Of a DNA stretch of 64,000 bases, positions 1 through 11,722 are shown piece by piece. The DNA is from JAWKOK01 sp963698255 (GTDB taxonomy: Bacteria; Chloroflexota; Anaerolineae; Caldilineales; Caldilineaceae). Position 1 is the first letter of the stretch. Each line of letters starts with the position of its first letter. The notes under the pieces are model-generated. The model was not told the DNA's origin, did no database searches, and worked only from the letters and a program-made list of their open reading frames with translations. The stretch lies in contig CAVOQD010000014.1 in the NCBI GenBank assembly GCA_963698255.1, positions 1 to 64,000 on the forward strand, given 5' to 3'. Made by a program: the position numbers and the translations under genes.

Positions 1-1099
1 CCAAACGCTTCTTCACCAAGTTCGCCCAGTCTGGTTTGGCATGCTCGGGCTGTGGCAAGAGCGTCTTCGACGGCAGCGGGTGTCGCAGCGTCTGCCCAGA
101 AGACATATTGTCCTTCGCCCACCACGTCGGTATGACAGGGATTGCTTGTGGAAAGTATTGGCATGCCGGCCGCCATATACTCAAATAACTTGATAGGGCT
201 GGATGCCTGGAACTTCTTGTCTTGCGGATCAGGCAGAGAAGTGACACCGATATGCGCTCTGCGCAGGAGATCTGGAACTTGATCGTGGGGCACAGGATCG
301 ATTACCGCAATGCCTGATCCCGCCTCTGCCGCGTGACTACGAAGAATATCTTCATGGGGTCCCTTACCAACCAAATCGAGTTGAAAACGCTGTTCCCCAG
401 CATTGGCGGTCTTTACCGCCTCGCAAAGAGGAATCAGATTCCGTTCCAAATGGAGCTTGCCGATATGGCACAACCGGATTGGCTGATCGGCCTGTGGCCA
501 AACACGTCCATCTTCGGCGTCGGCAAATCGAGCAACCTCTACGCCGGATGGCCAGATTCCCCATAGATTATCAGCCGGTATACTGACCAGTTCTACCATA
601 CGTCGTGTTATTGCCGTTTGACCATCAGCCGCATGATTGGCGAACCAATGCACAAGGGAAAAAAAGGCGGAACGCAGACGGTTTTTGAAGCCACTTTCGG
701 TTGTCGGAAGATCGCGGTGTGTCCATAACGAGCTTGGGATAGCTACGACCGATTACCGCTCGCAGAAACTTCAATGGAAGAAGCCAGATTGCCGACATCT
801 GGTGGAATAGAAGGACATCAATTTCATCGAAATGCTTGATGATCAGGCGCAATACCGACAGATGGAAACAGTACCGTGCCAATCAAGTACCGACCCGGTT
901 TAGGCAGGCACTGAATTTCGACTCCGCCCACAACGTGATGGCCGCGTGGTCCTTCTCCCAACAAAACAACATCCCACCCCATGAGGCGGAGATGTCGTGT
1001 TGTCTCTAGCCATGTTGCCCCATCCAATGCAGTCAAAAGAGGAGCAGCGTGAACCCAAAGCAGGCGTGGGGCTTTGGGTTGGTCAGCGTGTTGCCACAT
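1..1099 (-). CDS. GT4-type glycosyltransferase, 3' end outside window, frameshifted
   Basis: This is a family-4 (GT-B fold) glycosyltransferase that probably adds a sugar to the polysaccharide repeat unit at the cytoplasmic face. Translating the minus strand and joining frames gives an N-terminal Rossmann half (LLWVHAAPLL, later IDVLLFHQMSAIWL) and a C-terminal donor-sugar half with IRLCHIGKLH, LDLVGKGP, SSPIKLFEYMAAGMPILST and VGEGQYVF, which is the typical GT4 E-x7-E style region. The start is placed at an ATG at 1099 just before the first beta strand. The reading frame breaks near 860 and near 715; the second is a single extra base inside a conserved MDTRDLP stretch. The C-terminus lies beyond position 1. 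It is the most downstream gene of the cluster visible here. Confidence 0.8.
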
Positions 1100-1365
1100 G
1101 TACACTATTCGCAATTCTCTGCGTTTACACAATTGCAGTCGGTAAGGTGACCCAGTCACCACGACACTTGATGCTGGCCAAATCACAGTCCGGGACGTCG
1201 GATAGCGGCACGCGTCGTGGCCCAAAGCCGGCACATGAACTTTATCGCTCTATGCCATTCAATCCTTCGTTGCTGAGGCGTCTGTCGTAAACTTCGAGAT
1301 TTGAGCCCTGTATGAACAACGAATTATTGCTGTCTCTCCTATTTCCGTGAAGCCCGGCCAATAGG

Positions 1366-1399
1366 ATAGCGGCGCCAACGCATGCGCTGGCGCCGCTAT
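1366..1399 (-). terminator. Strong GC-rich hairpin downstream of beta-helix gene
   Basis: A 12-bp perfect inverted repeat (ATAGCGGCGCCA / TGGCGCCGCTAT) encloses a 10-base loop that is itself nearly self-complementary. It lies about 50 bases past the stop of the minus-strand beta-helix/PKD gene. No clear U-tract follows, so it may act as an mRNA 3'-end stabiliser or as a weak terminator. The rest of the 1100-1448 gap shows nothing I can name. Confidence 0.5.
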
Positions 1400-1448
1400 A
1401 GATGGACAGGTTCTCACCTTCGGGATAAATTAGCTTGTGTTTCGGTAC

Positions 1449-4323
1449 TTACCCGAACCCAACTGCCACGCCGCGCGCGATGCCTATCCGCAGATAGTCA
1501 AGATTCTGTGGAAGCTTGGTCACAGGCTCAACCACAACGGCATCAATCTGTGTCTTCGTATCCTTGCCTGATAAGCCTTCTACAGTGAGTTCAATCGTGT
1601 AGGTTCCCGCGCCAGTGAAGACGTATATCGGATTCTGTGCATTCGAGAATACCTGGCCGTCCACCTTCCAAGTCCACCCTGTAATTGCCTCTTCAGGAAG
1701 CGAGCGGTCAACGAAATCGACTTGGAGCGGCATCAGGCCCGTTGCAGGGCTGAATATGAAGTCCGCTGCGACAGCCTCTTCCACGGAGAAGAAAGCCACA
1801 TTATCGACAAACAGCGTTCCGGGATCATTCACCATGAGCTTGACGCGCATGTTGCTATTCGAAAGGTTCGCCTGCACAGGAAAGCGGAAAATTTCTTCTT
1901 CGCTCGTTACTGTTGCCACTTCATCAATAAGGCTCTCATACGGCGACTCATGCATCATTACGCGCATCGTCACGGACATTGGCTCACCATCGGTACGCAT
2001 CATGGCACGCAGCACATACTCTTTTCCGTCGATCACTTCGATGCCGGACTGATAGAGTTGCGTATTACCGCCTGTGTCCACAACGGAGATCTTCGCCTCT
2101 TGATTTACGACCGACCATTCCGCCGTTCCCGAAGTGTGCCAACTCCAGCCTGCAGTACCGTTCGAGAAATCGCCATTGGTCAGGCCGGGCTCAGGGGAAA
2201 CGACGGGCGTGTCCTCGGTAACTTCGATCAAATCACTCAAAACAAGCGTATCACTACCGTCAGGGCCGGTTACTGTTAGAGCAACAGAATAGACACCGGG
2301 GGCCTCAAAGCGATAACGAGGATTCTGCTCTTGAGAAAAAGCCGCTCCGTTGACCTCCCAATTCCAGGTCGTTATGCCATTTTCGGCTGTGGATTGATCT
2401 TGGAAGTTGACATCGAGTGGAGCAGAACCGATCAGGGGATCAGCGCCAAAGCTGGCATTGATCGGTTCGACGACAACATCCTCCGTAACTTCGATCAAAT
2501 TCTGCCGAACCCTGGTATCGCTGCCATCGGGTCCTGAGACAGTGAGCTCAACGGTGTAGTTTCCAGGCTCTTCAAAAATATTCGTTGGATCCGAGATTTG
2601 TGCGAACTCTTGACCGTTGACGATCCACTGCCACGCTGTAATCCCGTTATCAGCAAACGATTGGTCGGCAAAGGAAACCTCCAGCGGCGCCGTACCGGCA
2701 AGGGGTTTAGCCGCAAAATCCGCCCGAATCACGTTGCCTACGGGAGGCGCTTGGAGGTCCATGATGCCCGCATTGGGTGTGGCTGTATTGCCCCAATAAA
2801 CCGGCATACCGGTGCTATATGTCACCGTCTTGTCGAGCGTCAGAGTGTTCCCATCAATGGATCTGATAGCTGCGGTCGTGTTCCCAACAGTCACGGTATC
2901 TCCCTGGACGCCGGGCGCGCCATACCCGTCACAGAACCAGCCGGCGTTACGGACGGGCACTTTGTTGCTCGTACCCGAAGAAGCACAGGTAGTAAGCGGT
3001 CCGCCTGTCTGGTAAGCCGGTGAGTTGGACTGGGGTAGAAAATCATAACCGCCCAAATTTTCGGGGCGTTCGGGACAATTCTTCAACTTGATGGCCGACC
3101 AGTCAGAATAGTGTTGGCTGTTTGCATCTGCGCCATTGACGCCCGCAGACCGAAGTCCTGACCGCCATGAATCCCAATTTTTGCCGGCGTCATTGATCGC
3201 GAAGTTGCCTCCGTTGGTGCAATAGACGTTATGATCGATGTCGAGGCTACCGTTTGCCCGCACCTCCGCTTGTGGTCCCCGATGCCCGGCAACCAAATTG
3301 TTCTTGAAACCACAGCTGTTGTATGACGAACGCAAGTCATAGCCCGAGCCGTTGAAACTATTGCTGCCTTTAAAACTATAATTGTTCCAGACGTACGTAT
3401 TGTTGTAGATAATAGAAATCCGGCCCAAAGACATTCATCCCATTCTTGGAATTCCAGACGATGCAATTGCGAATCCGAACATTTTGGCTCCGCGCATTGC
3501 TGCCCCGACCAATGGTTCCACTGATGCTCTGCCCTGAGCCGTCAATTAGGCCATCATTGTCTCCGACAATGCCGCGTCATCAAGCAACCTTCAATCGTAT
3601 GACCATCGGCACCCTTGAGGTCAAGTGCGTTTTCCCCGTTTCCAATCAGCACACAGTTCCGCACAAACGTACCACGATTGCTGATCGTGGCCTTGCCCTG
3701 AGCTCCGCCAAAATCCTGCTGCCACTGTATCCATCTTCACCATAACTATAGTTCAGGTTACAGTTTTCGACCAGCAGGCCGCGGACAACGTAGCTGTAGT
3801 TGATACGCAAGCAGGACTGGATCGTATGGTGCAGGTTGCAATTTCGCACCACGCTATTGCGTCCGGCGTTGTCACTGAAGGCCACGCCAAAACACGCGCC
3901 CCAAACCTCGTTATTTTCGCAGCGTACGTTGTTTGACTTAAAGATGATCCCGCTGGCTTTTTCTTTGCCAATCGCCGCTTTTGCCGCCGCGAGGTTTGTC
4001 ACGTTGGCAATATACACCGTACAGTTCTTAACTGCAACGCCATTGCCGCGCACATCAACGATGTCATCACGCCCCGACTGCCAGTTGATCCGCTCGACGG
4101 TAAAGCCGTCAAATGTGGCATTGTTGGCGCTGATATAGACAAGCGTGCCACTGCCCTGGATCTTCGCACCTTCCGTCGTCTTGACGGTGATGGTCTTGTT
4201 GACAGTGACACGCTCGCCATAAGTCCCGCCCGCTACGAGCACCGTGTCGCCGGCGCCGGCGGCATTAATGCCGCCGCCGATCGACTGATAGCGTTGACCT
4301 GGTCCGACTGTGATAGTTGCCAT
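1449..4323 (-). CDS. Right-handed beta-helix protein with PKD domains and a carbohydrate-binding-like module
   Basis: This predicted carbohydrate-active protein is about 957 residues long once frames are joined. The N-terminal third is a parallel beta-helix: repeated short strands with N-rich turns (NNATFDGFTV, VVRNCNLHHTIQSC, LVENCNLNYSYGEDG), as in pectate-lyase-like folds. It is followed by a conserved tail shared with the next gene (NAGWFCDGYG, YWGNTATPNAGIMDL). Then come two PKD domains (about 80 residues each, ending IFEEPGNYTVELTVSGPDG and YRFEAPGVYSVALTVTGPDG), a jelly-roll-like carbohydrate-binding module (GLTNGDFSNGTAGWSW) and a third PKD domain. No signal peptide is visible at the MATITVGPG start. 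Frames break near 3745, 3580 and 3430. The enzyme activity is unknown; lyase, epimerase and polymer-binding roles are all possible. Confidence 0.75.
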
Positions 4324-4389
4324 AATGTGTGATTACCTTTCACTCTCGATGTTCACAGTGTAACCTGCGTAAGCGAAGCCTTGCCGTTT

Positions 4390-6163
4390 CTACATCTCCA
4401 TGATGCCGATATTTGGAAAACTGGTGCTGCCCCAATAAACTTCCAAACCTCGACGAAAACGCACGGAATCCTCCAGAACAAGCTGATTCTCTGCGATGGC
4501 GGTAATCCGAGTTGTTGTACTACCGACTGTAATGCTGTCTCCCGGGACAATGCCATAGCCATCGCAGAACCAGTCTGCATTCTGAACAGGGATTGCCTTG
4601 CCGGTGCCAGATGCAGTACAGGTTGTCAACGGGCCGCCAGCTCGGTACGCCGGTGAGGAGACCTGGGGCAGAAAGTTATAGCCGCCATCAGCGGTCGGGA
4701 ATCTCCGGACAATCCTTGAGAGAAACGGCCGACCAGTTTAAGAAATGTTTACTATTTCGATCGGATCCCTTGATCCCGATTTCCTCCAGGGCCGATTGCC
4801 AGCCTCGCCAGTCATAGACCTTATTTTTGATGGCGAACGAGCCGCCATTGGTAACGTAGAGATTGTAGTCGATATCAAGACTGGCTATGTCTTCAATGAC
4901 TGCCTGCGTTCCCATATGGCCGGCGACCAGGTTATTCCTGAATCCGCAGTCAGGAAAGTGATTCACGAGCGCGTAGCCAAACCCTGGAAAACGACCGCTC
5001 GACAAGGAACCATCAGCTGACTGACCGTAGTTGTTGGCCACAAGCGTGTTGTTGTAGTAATAGTAGTTGGGCCCTTTCTGCGCCATGCCATTGTGCGAAT
5101 TCCACACGATACAATTGCGGACGCGCACATTGCGGCTGCGTGCATTTGTCCCGCGTCCGATCGGGCCGCCGATGTTGTTGACTTCGTTATTCGCCATACC
5201 GTCGTTATTACCGACGATGCGTGTCATCCGACAGCCGTCAATGGTATGGCCATCCGCCCCCTTGAGGTCGATGGCGTTTTCCGCATTCCCGATCATGGTA
5301 CAATTATGTACATATGTACCCCGATTACTGATTGTATCCAGACCTGCGGAAAAGTCCTGTTGCCACTGAATTCCATCTTCAGTATAGCTGTAGCTCAAGT
5401 TGCAGTTGTCCACCAACAACCCGCGTACCTGGTAATCAAAATTGATCAGCAGACAGGACTGAATTGTATGGTGGAGCATGCAATCGCGAATGATGGAATT
5501 GCGCCCACTCTCTTCGGCGACGACAATGCCAAAACAAGTACCAGAACATTCACACGCCCGCACCAGGGCTTGATCGGCCCCTATGAAAATGCCTGCGGAT
5601 TTGTCCCGGTCGTAACGACTGAATGCTTGGCTGCTTTCCGTGATGTTGCCCCGGCACAAACAGTTATCCACAACCACGCCATCGGCGAGCACGCGGATCA
5701 ATGAAGGTCGACCGACAGCGTCAACCGCACGTTCGAAAGTCAGCCCTGAGATTCTGGCACCAGCGGCTGAAATTGTGCAGACATCTGCTTCATCATGAGT
5801 CGAAACAACTGTCGGCGTTCCGCCGTGCCGTTCAATGATAATGCGCTTGTCAACAGTAATCGATTGACGATACCTTCCATGCATGACGCGTAGTGTTTCG
5901 CCTTCCGACATCTGTTCAATGGCATGAGCGAAGGTCGCCCACGATGCTTGTGCAGAGCGACCGCTGTTCGCATCATCACCATCCGGGCTGATGAAATAGA
6001 CTCCATCAGTTACAGTTGTCAATCCTACAATGTTTGACCCCCTGCTTTCGTACAGTTCCGCAGTGTCCAGTGCGCTCGGCTGGCATGATACAATGGCTGC
6101 TCCAGTCATCAAGAACATCAGAAAATGGCGGCGCGAGAGCACGTGTTCGTTTTTTTTGGTCAT
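4390..6163 (-). CDS. Tat-exported beta-helix lipoprotein, paralogue of downstream gene
   Basis: About 590 residues. The N-terminus has a twin-arginine motif (SRRHFLMFL, Arg11-Arg12) and a hydrophobic stretch ending in a lipobox-like VSC (Cys27), so it is probably exported folded and lipid-anchored. Next comes the opening typical of DUF1565-like right-handed beta-helix proteins (VYFISPDGDDANSG), then about ten helix coils with NNTLVANN/NNLVAGHMG-type turns. The C-terminal tail (NADWFCDGYG, VYWGSTSFPNIGIMEM) matches the internal tail of the neighbouring beta-helix/PKD protein, so the two are tandem paralogues, this one without PKD modules. A single +1 break lies near 4690. The role is inferred as polysaccharide binding, modification or cleavage outside the cell. 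Confidence 0.75.
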
Positions 6164-6492
6164 TAGCGGCGCGCTCCTTTCATACTAGAGCGGCCAACTA
6201 TGCTCACGGCACTACTCATCTCGATTATATTTAACATAACACACCATTTAGGTCAAGTCGTCTGAAATCAAGCATCTACAAACGAATTGATCTGTTGAAC
6301 GTTTCCGGTAGGAGAGTCTGTTCCGTACGGCTTGATTATTTCGGACCACATACAATGAAATGAGACGCTCCAATATAGTTGAGGCGTCCCGTTTACATGC
6401 CAAACACTATGTTGTTAGTTTGACAAAATAAGAACGGATTATAGACTCTGGATTGTGCCCACTCTAAGCATCGATGCCGGTCTGCGCTACAT
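6164..6492. other. Intergenic region, no gene recognised
   Basis: This 329-base AT-richer gap lies inside the minus-strand cluster, between the sulfotransferase and the beta-helix lipoprotein. The only structure seen is a short imperfect hairpin around 6363-6391 (gacgc/gcgtc arms). It could hold an internal promoter for the beta-helix pair, but no convincing -35/-10 pair was found. Confidence 0.3.
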
Positions 6493-7369
6493 CTAGGATG
6501 CGGCAGATGACAGTTGTTTCTGATAAGTTGCGTCCAGCCGGGCAAGCATTTCCTCGCACACGGCGACGATTGCAGGCGAGAGTGGCGTATCGGAACCTTT
6601 CCCTATAGAAGAGCGATGAACTCTTTCCGTGGCATCGTTTTCGGGAAAGGGACGGTTGACAAAGCCGTAAATCTTTCGCATAGAGGATTGTGGGTCCATA
6701 ACAAAATCCTCATATTTGCACATCATCACCGCAGGGGACTGATCCAGCCTCTGTTCGTAAAGAAAATTGTTGCGTACATACCAATACAGGGCTGCTGCAT
6801 CGTATGGATTCATTTCAGGTGAATAATATTTGGCAATCATTTCCCGAATGTGTTCCGGAACCTTTTCCAGCGCGCCAGCTATCTCGTTGCTCCAGGATGA
6901 ATTGCATATCACGGATACCGTTGTGCATACCAGATTTCTTTAGCTTTGAGACAGCGACATCCTGATAATGTCGATACATCCAGAGCGCTTTCGATCCTGG
7001 AAAAAAGTCCAGGATATTCGCCGCATTTTGCGTTTCAGCCAAAGGTTTAAGCACAACCAAGGGCGCCTTCACCTTGTGCAACTCCTGAGCAATTTCCTCC
7101 AAGGGACGCAAGCGCAAGCCACGTGCGCCGTTGACCGCTACAGACAAACCGCTGTACTCAGCATAAACCTTTGTGTATAGATCACGCGCAAACAGGCGGG
7201 TCATCAGCGTTGTCCCTGAACGTTGGCTGCCGAAAATGAATAGCAGCGTCTGTGCTGATGCGCTAGGCATCAATAATCCCTGATAGGCGCTCTTGTAGAG
7301 ACGCCACGCCCCTTTTCCTAGATTTTCACGGTTGATGCGATGCATTTGCTGAGTAATGTTCATTATCAC
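6493..7369 (-). CDS. Sulfotransferase family protein (frameshifted)
   Basis: A PAPS-dependent sulfotransferase, about 291 residues when joined. The 5'-phosphosulfate-binding loop is clear near residue 50 (FGSQRSGTTLMTRLF), and a 3'-phosphate-binding-like segment follows (LWMYRHYQDVAVSKLKK). The C-terminal part (VMMCKYEDFVMDP, then YGFVNRPFPEN) is typical of bacterial Sulfotransfer_1/3 proteins. The span is 3n+1, with one extra base near 6905. It sits in the polysaccharide cluster, so sulfation of a sugar residue is the likely role; lipid or protein acceptors cannot be excluded. Confidence 0.8.
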
Positions 7370-7449
7370 GCCGTTGATTGTGTGATTGGTCGGTTAGCTT
7401 CCAACCAAAATCTATCCAGATCTGCATATGAGGACAGGCGCTAATCCGA

Positions 7450-8310
7450 CTATTGATTCAGGAGCAGTCTACGCCAGTTGAGCCGAAACCACCAAAGCAT
7501 CGAGAATTGGCACAACATGCGCTCACGCCAGTCCAGGGGGGTACGCTTGATAGAATGGAAATGCTCCCGCATCAGGCGAAGCATAGGAAAGCTCTTCTTA
7601 CCGGAAAGCCTTGGATCATACCAGGCATCCCGGCTCTGACGCGTTTCGTGAACTTTCCAATGAGCGTCCGGGTGATTGCGCTTGAAGAACAAAACTTCGG
7701 GAATTTCGTAGAACGGTCCATAAAGTGCTAGTTCTGCGTTAAGTATTCTATCTGAAGAAGAATAGGCGCCGATCAAACGCGTTTGACGCAAAACGTCGGC
7801 ACGAATAACGCCGAACACCATGTTTTGATGGACCCCTCTCTGACCGGCATGAGATCGGAAACGCTTGTAGGGTCTGTCAGCATCCAGCCCGGGGATTGAT
7901 CTAAGCTGTCGGACTGGTTTCCCTTCTTCATCGATAATTGAAGAAAGTGGATAGACCAAAACGTAGTTCGTGTCTTCTTCCAATATCTCAACGCACCGCT
8001 CGATAAACGTAGGCGCTAAAAGGTCATCATGCGCAGCCCACTTGAAGTATTTTCCTGCTGCGAGGTCCACCAATCGATTGTAGTTGTAGGCTGCACCTAG
8101 ATCGGTTTCATTCCGGTAATAGCGAATGCGTGAATCTCTATCGGTGTAGCTGCGGCAGATCGCTTCCGTATTGTCATCAGATGCGTTGTCCGAAATAATG
8201 ATCTCGAAATTTCGGCAGGTTTGGCCCAGGATAGAGTCCAGAGTTTGGGCGAGAAAGCGCTCGCCATTATATACCGGAATTCCGATACTTACGCTCACTT
8301 GTTCTTTCAT
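7450..8310 (-). CDS. GT2 family glycosyltransferase
   Basis: A complete 286-residue inverting GT-A transferase. The nucleotide-sugar binding core is visible: SIGIPVYNGERFL at the start, IIISDNASDDNT (first Asp motif), KYFKWAAHDDLLAP (the DxD-equivalent region) and a C-terminal amphipathic segment rich in Trp/Arg. The ATG overlaps the stop of the upstream polymerase gene by four bases, so the two are translationally coupled. It probably extends the lipid-linked repeat unit on the cytoplasmic side of the membrane. There is no frameshift. Confidence 0.88.
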   Translation of the reverse strand: MKEQVSVSIGIPVYNGERFLAQTLDSILGQTCRNFEIIISDNASDDNTEAICRSYTDRDSRIRYYRNETDLGAAYNYNRLVDLAAGKYFKWAAHDDLLAPTFIERCVEILEEDTNYVLVYPLSSIIDEEGKPVRQLRSIPGLDADRPYKRFRSHAGQRGVHQNMVFGVIRADVLRQTRLIGAYSSSDRILNAELALYGPFYEIPEVLFFKRNHPDAHWKVHETRQSRDAWYDPRLSGKKSFPMLRLMREHFHSIKRTPLDWRERMLCQFSMLWWFRLNWRRLLLNQ

Positions 8311-9696
8311 GCTTCTCTCTTACGACTCGGATACTTTGTTTGATGGTGGCGTGAGTTAAAGACGCCGAAGACATAGCCAATTCCACCCCAGTAGAGCAAC
8401 ATCGGAGTTGCATAGGTCCAAGCACGGTTGTACCAGAAGTGGATCGGCCAAAACAGTGTGAATAGCAATAGCCCAAAAGCCAATACCCGCACATCTTCTG
8501 GACAATCACTCCGTGCGCAACGCCATAGACTGACTGCCAGCCAAAAAAGAAACAAAAACAATATCGATAATCCCAAAACTCCCAATTCCTCGATTAGGAT
8601 AAGCGCCGTAGTGCCGGCCATTGTGCCGAGAGTATCATATTGATTTCTTACGCCGATGATTCCGAAGCTGTCGCTAAATGCGCGTGCTCCGGTACCATAG
8701 CCGAACAGGAAAACTGTTGCGTCGTCTTGTAGTGACTCCCAAGCATAACGAATTGCAAAGTTTCGCCCAACCCGGTAAATGCCTGCATCAGCATCATAGT
8801 TGATGCCGTTGAAGTAGTTTTCTGTGCGATCAGTATCAGAAATCGTTTCCTGCCACGTACGGATTTGACGCGTCTCGGCTGTAATTCGATTGTAAGCGAG
8901 CGGGAATGCCACAAGCGCCAAAATCGCCGCACTGATAAAAAGAATTGAACGATCAATCTTCTTTCCACGCGACAAATAGAGTAAGCCGCCCATCAAGATA
9001 AAGATGGTTGCTCCGATCGGAAAAAAGCGTAAAGCGCCCAGCACACTTGCGGCCATACTGGCTGAGCGCTACATAACCCAACACCTTCCAATCCCCGTAG
9101 ACCAACCAGTAGCCGATCGCTAATCCGAGAGTCAAGAAAATAAAGGTGGACAGAGCGTGAGTTGCCTGGCGACCAAAGGTCCCGGTCAAGTTGTCGCCCG
9201 GCGGTTCACCGGCTGCAAATTGAAGGATCTGGACGACGACTTCGATTCCCAATACGACAAAGCAAAACTGATAGTACCAGCGGGCAAACTCTGGAGGCCA
9301 TTCCCGACAAAGATAAACGTAGAGACCGACAATGGGGTATTTAAACATGACCCACCAACCCCAAAATGTTGCGTCGGCGCTCTGACCGTTGAAAGTGGCG
9401 ATGGTGGCCCCTAGCAATGTGACTCCTAACAAAAACACGACGACTTGCGGAAATCGATCTGAGATGAGCATCCGCCCGACGGTCAAGCCGATGATGGCAA
9501 AGACGAATACATCGCCCAAAATGCGCAGTGAACCCGGCACTACTCGATAATAGATCAGAATACCGATGACAAGCTCATATAGAACGGCTACGGTGTAAAG
9601 AAGTAACGTGGGATACGACGTGATCGTCTTCCACAGGGATGGATTGTCCGGCTTGGCCTGCGGCGGCGGCGAACCAAAGGTCGGGGTTGCGCTCAC
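8307..9696 (-). CDS. O-antigen ligase/Wzy-like polymerase
   Basis: An integral membrane protein of about 462 residues with some 10-12 hydrophobic segments (TLLLYTVAVLYELVIGILIY, VVVFLLGVTLLGATI, ALSTFIFLTLGLAIGYWLVY, ALILIEELGVLGLSILFLF). A large soluble loop lies in the second half (SWQE-like TWQETISDTDRTENYF, then FGYGTGARAFSDSFG), as in Wzy/WaaL proteins. The start is a GTG at 9696 that overlaps the TGA of the upstream sulfotransferase; longer in-frame starts would run far into that gene. One extra base lies near 9055 (span 3n+1). The predicted role is periplasm-side polymerisation of repeat units. Confidence 0.78.
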
Positions 9697-10536
9697 GTTG
9701 AATACCCTTCTCGCCAAATCTCCAAGCGACGTCCCATCAGTTGTTCCACGTAGGCTACATCGTCTTCCGCAAACCTCCAAAGCAACTGTTTCAATGATGG
9801 CGGAAACGAGGGTTTCTCGTCCAACTTTCGGCCAAACATCTGTCGCGTCCTGGAACGTACCGCATCAGGCATAAGCGAGGCCAAGCGGTCCCCTGCCGCT
9901 GTAGATCGAAATTGCTGGACGGAGTTGCCCCAGTAGTAGGTCCCAGTTGAGGAATGGGCAGCATTTGCACCATTCAACGCACTCTCGAAACCGGCTGGAT
10001 CAATATCCAGATGGTGTGCAATTCGCTCGAGCGTAGCCATCGGTGCACGGACGTATTCCTCGAAGACCAGCAACAGAGATCCGTTCCCGACCGAATAGCT
10101 TGACATACGGCCGCAGTTGCACGCCATATCGGCTGCGATTGACATACTCAGGTTTAGCAAAGACGGCTTCCTGTGGCGGCACGCTGACGGTGTTGCGAAC
10201 CAGTCGATGAGCATAATTGGATATGACACGCTCTACCGGATGCCGCATAACATAAATGAACTTCAGATCTGGATTATAGGCGTAGAGTCGCTCGTGAGTA
10301 TTATCAAATTCCGGCAAGAATGTGTACATGGTAGAACCCTCGCCACAGAGCTGGCCAGGACGAGGATCATATAGAGCGTGATAGGTATCAAGGCCCGCCT
10401 GCCAATTGTCTGTCGAATTAAAGTACCCAGGTTCTTTTTCCCTGCAAAAGCAGATGCCGGGATGTGAAGCCAACTGATTTGCCAATGTAGTAGTTCCGCA
10501 TTTCTGTGCCCCGATCAGCATAAAGTCTACCTGCAT
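9693..10536 (-). CDS. Sulfotransferase (heparan-sulfotransferase-like), frameshifted
   Basis: About 280 residues. The PAPS-binding loop at the N-terminus is textbook (FMLIGAQKCGTTTLANQL), and the 3'-phosphate site follows (KFIYVMRHPVERVISNYAHR). Later come YGVQLRPYVKLFGRE, LLLVFEEYVRAP and a C-terminal helix (SLKQLLWRFAEDDVAYVEQLMG). This arrangement resembles the N-deacetylase/sulfotransferase-type Sulfotransfer_1 proteins used for polysaccharides. One extra base lies near 10,060 (span 3n+1). It is the second sulfotransferase of the cluster and overlaps the polymerase start. Confidence 0.85.
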
Positions 10537-10538
10537 CG

Positions 10539-11722
10539 CTAATCTCCAACCGCTTCTACGGCATTGCCTGGCAGGCGCCGTTTCATGTTTGTTATCAAGG
10601 AGGCTTGAGAACAATCTGAGATAGTTGTCGACCATGTAGTCGATCTGATGACTGCGGCAAACATATTCGCGCGCCCGTCGTCCCATGGCCATGCGCACTT
10701 CGCTTTCGGTCATTAATTCCTTCACGATTTGAACCAGACTTCCCATGTTTGGTGCGTAGCGACCGATTTCTTCACGCTCCGGTATGCCGTCAAGACGGAT
10801 AGGTACTGACAGTCGGCACGGCTCGTGGACCATGCCTGTAGGAATGAATTTCCAAAGCCTTCTCTTCCTGGCATGGAGGTGTAGATCAGCAGATCACTCT
10901 TGCGGATTTCCTCGTTGACCATCTCAACTGGCAAACGACCAAGATAATGAAGATTCTCAGGGCCGAGCTCGATTCGTTTGCGGATCGATTTTCCATACCT
11001 GTTGGTATACAAATCCCCTATCATGGCGAAATCGTAGTTCGGCAATTGTTTCGCCAGCTCAATAAACCACTCGGGACGTTTCCAGCGCTTGACGTTGTTT
11101 ACCCAAATGACTCGCTTTCCGGGCACAAGATGAGTCTCGATTTTCAGGCGGAATCGCCGTGGCGTTGTAAATTGTTTGTTCGAGCGGTGTGGATAATGCT
11201 CACGCATCATCGTAGCGAAATTCTTCGTGTTGCTAACATGTGCATCCGTTTGGCGCACACACCGAAAAGAATTCAAATGACGCCGGAATTCACCCGACCG
11301 AAGATGAGCAAGAGTCTCTCGCGGATGATGGCCAAGCAAAAGCGGCTTTGTCTCCATGCGCCCCCACAGGAAACGCTCACGATCGGAACCTGATAGTCGT
11401 TGGCAAATTGCCGCAAACTCAGCAGTCTCAGGGAATATCCGCACATAACAGACATCAGGCCTATGCGTCTTCAAACAGTATAGCGAGCCGAGCACGGAAC
11501 GCTTCACGCCAGTCACACGGAGCCCTGCAATTTCTTCTACATCGACGCTTTACCAACTTGGTAATGGCGATCGTTCCAGGCCGGCGCGGGTAGCCACAAA
11601 AACGGTTTGAGTGTCCGCGTTCCGCTAAGCCACCGGCAAGATAAACTGGTCTGCAAGTCTGCGCCTCCCATACGAACACCGGGATAGAACCCCGTTACAA
11701 CCATGATACGCATATTCACCAT
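10539..11722 (-). CDS. GT4-type glycosyltransferase with several frameshifts
   Basis: Joined frames give a family-4 transferase of about 390 residues. The N-terminus is MRIMVVTGFYPGVRMGGADLQT (ATG at 11722 or 11713). The donor half has KRVIWVNNVKRWKRPEWFIELA, YDFAMIGDL, LHYLGRLPVEMVNEEIRKSD, LLIYTSMPGREGFGNSFLQAW and EIGRYAPNMGSLVQIV. At least four breaks occur (near 11,640, 11,540, 11,400 and 10,840), the densest in the window. In the current frame the end fuses to the next sulfotransferase. One frame over, a TAG lies four bases before that gene's ATG, and I take this as the true stop. It probably adds one sugar of the repeat unit. Confidence 0.7.

Noticed and set aside
1449..6163. Naming the beta-helix proteins as alginate lyases or C5-epimerases
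   Set aside because: The fold is supported, but no catalytic signature of a specific polysaccharide lyase or epimerase family was recognised.
10000..10833. Glycosyltransferase-sulfotransferase fusion in one open frame
   Set aside because: A stop codon four bases before a good ATG is present one frame over, and the region has other insertion errors, so two genes are more likely.
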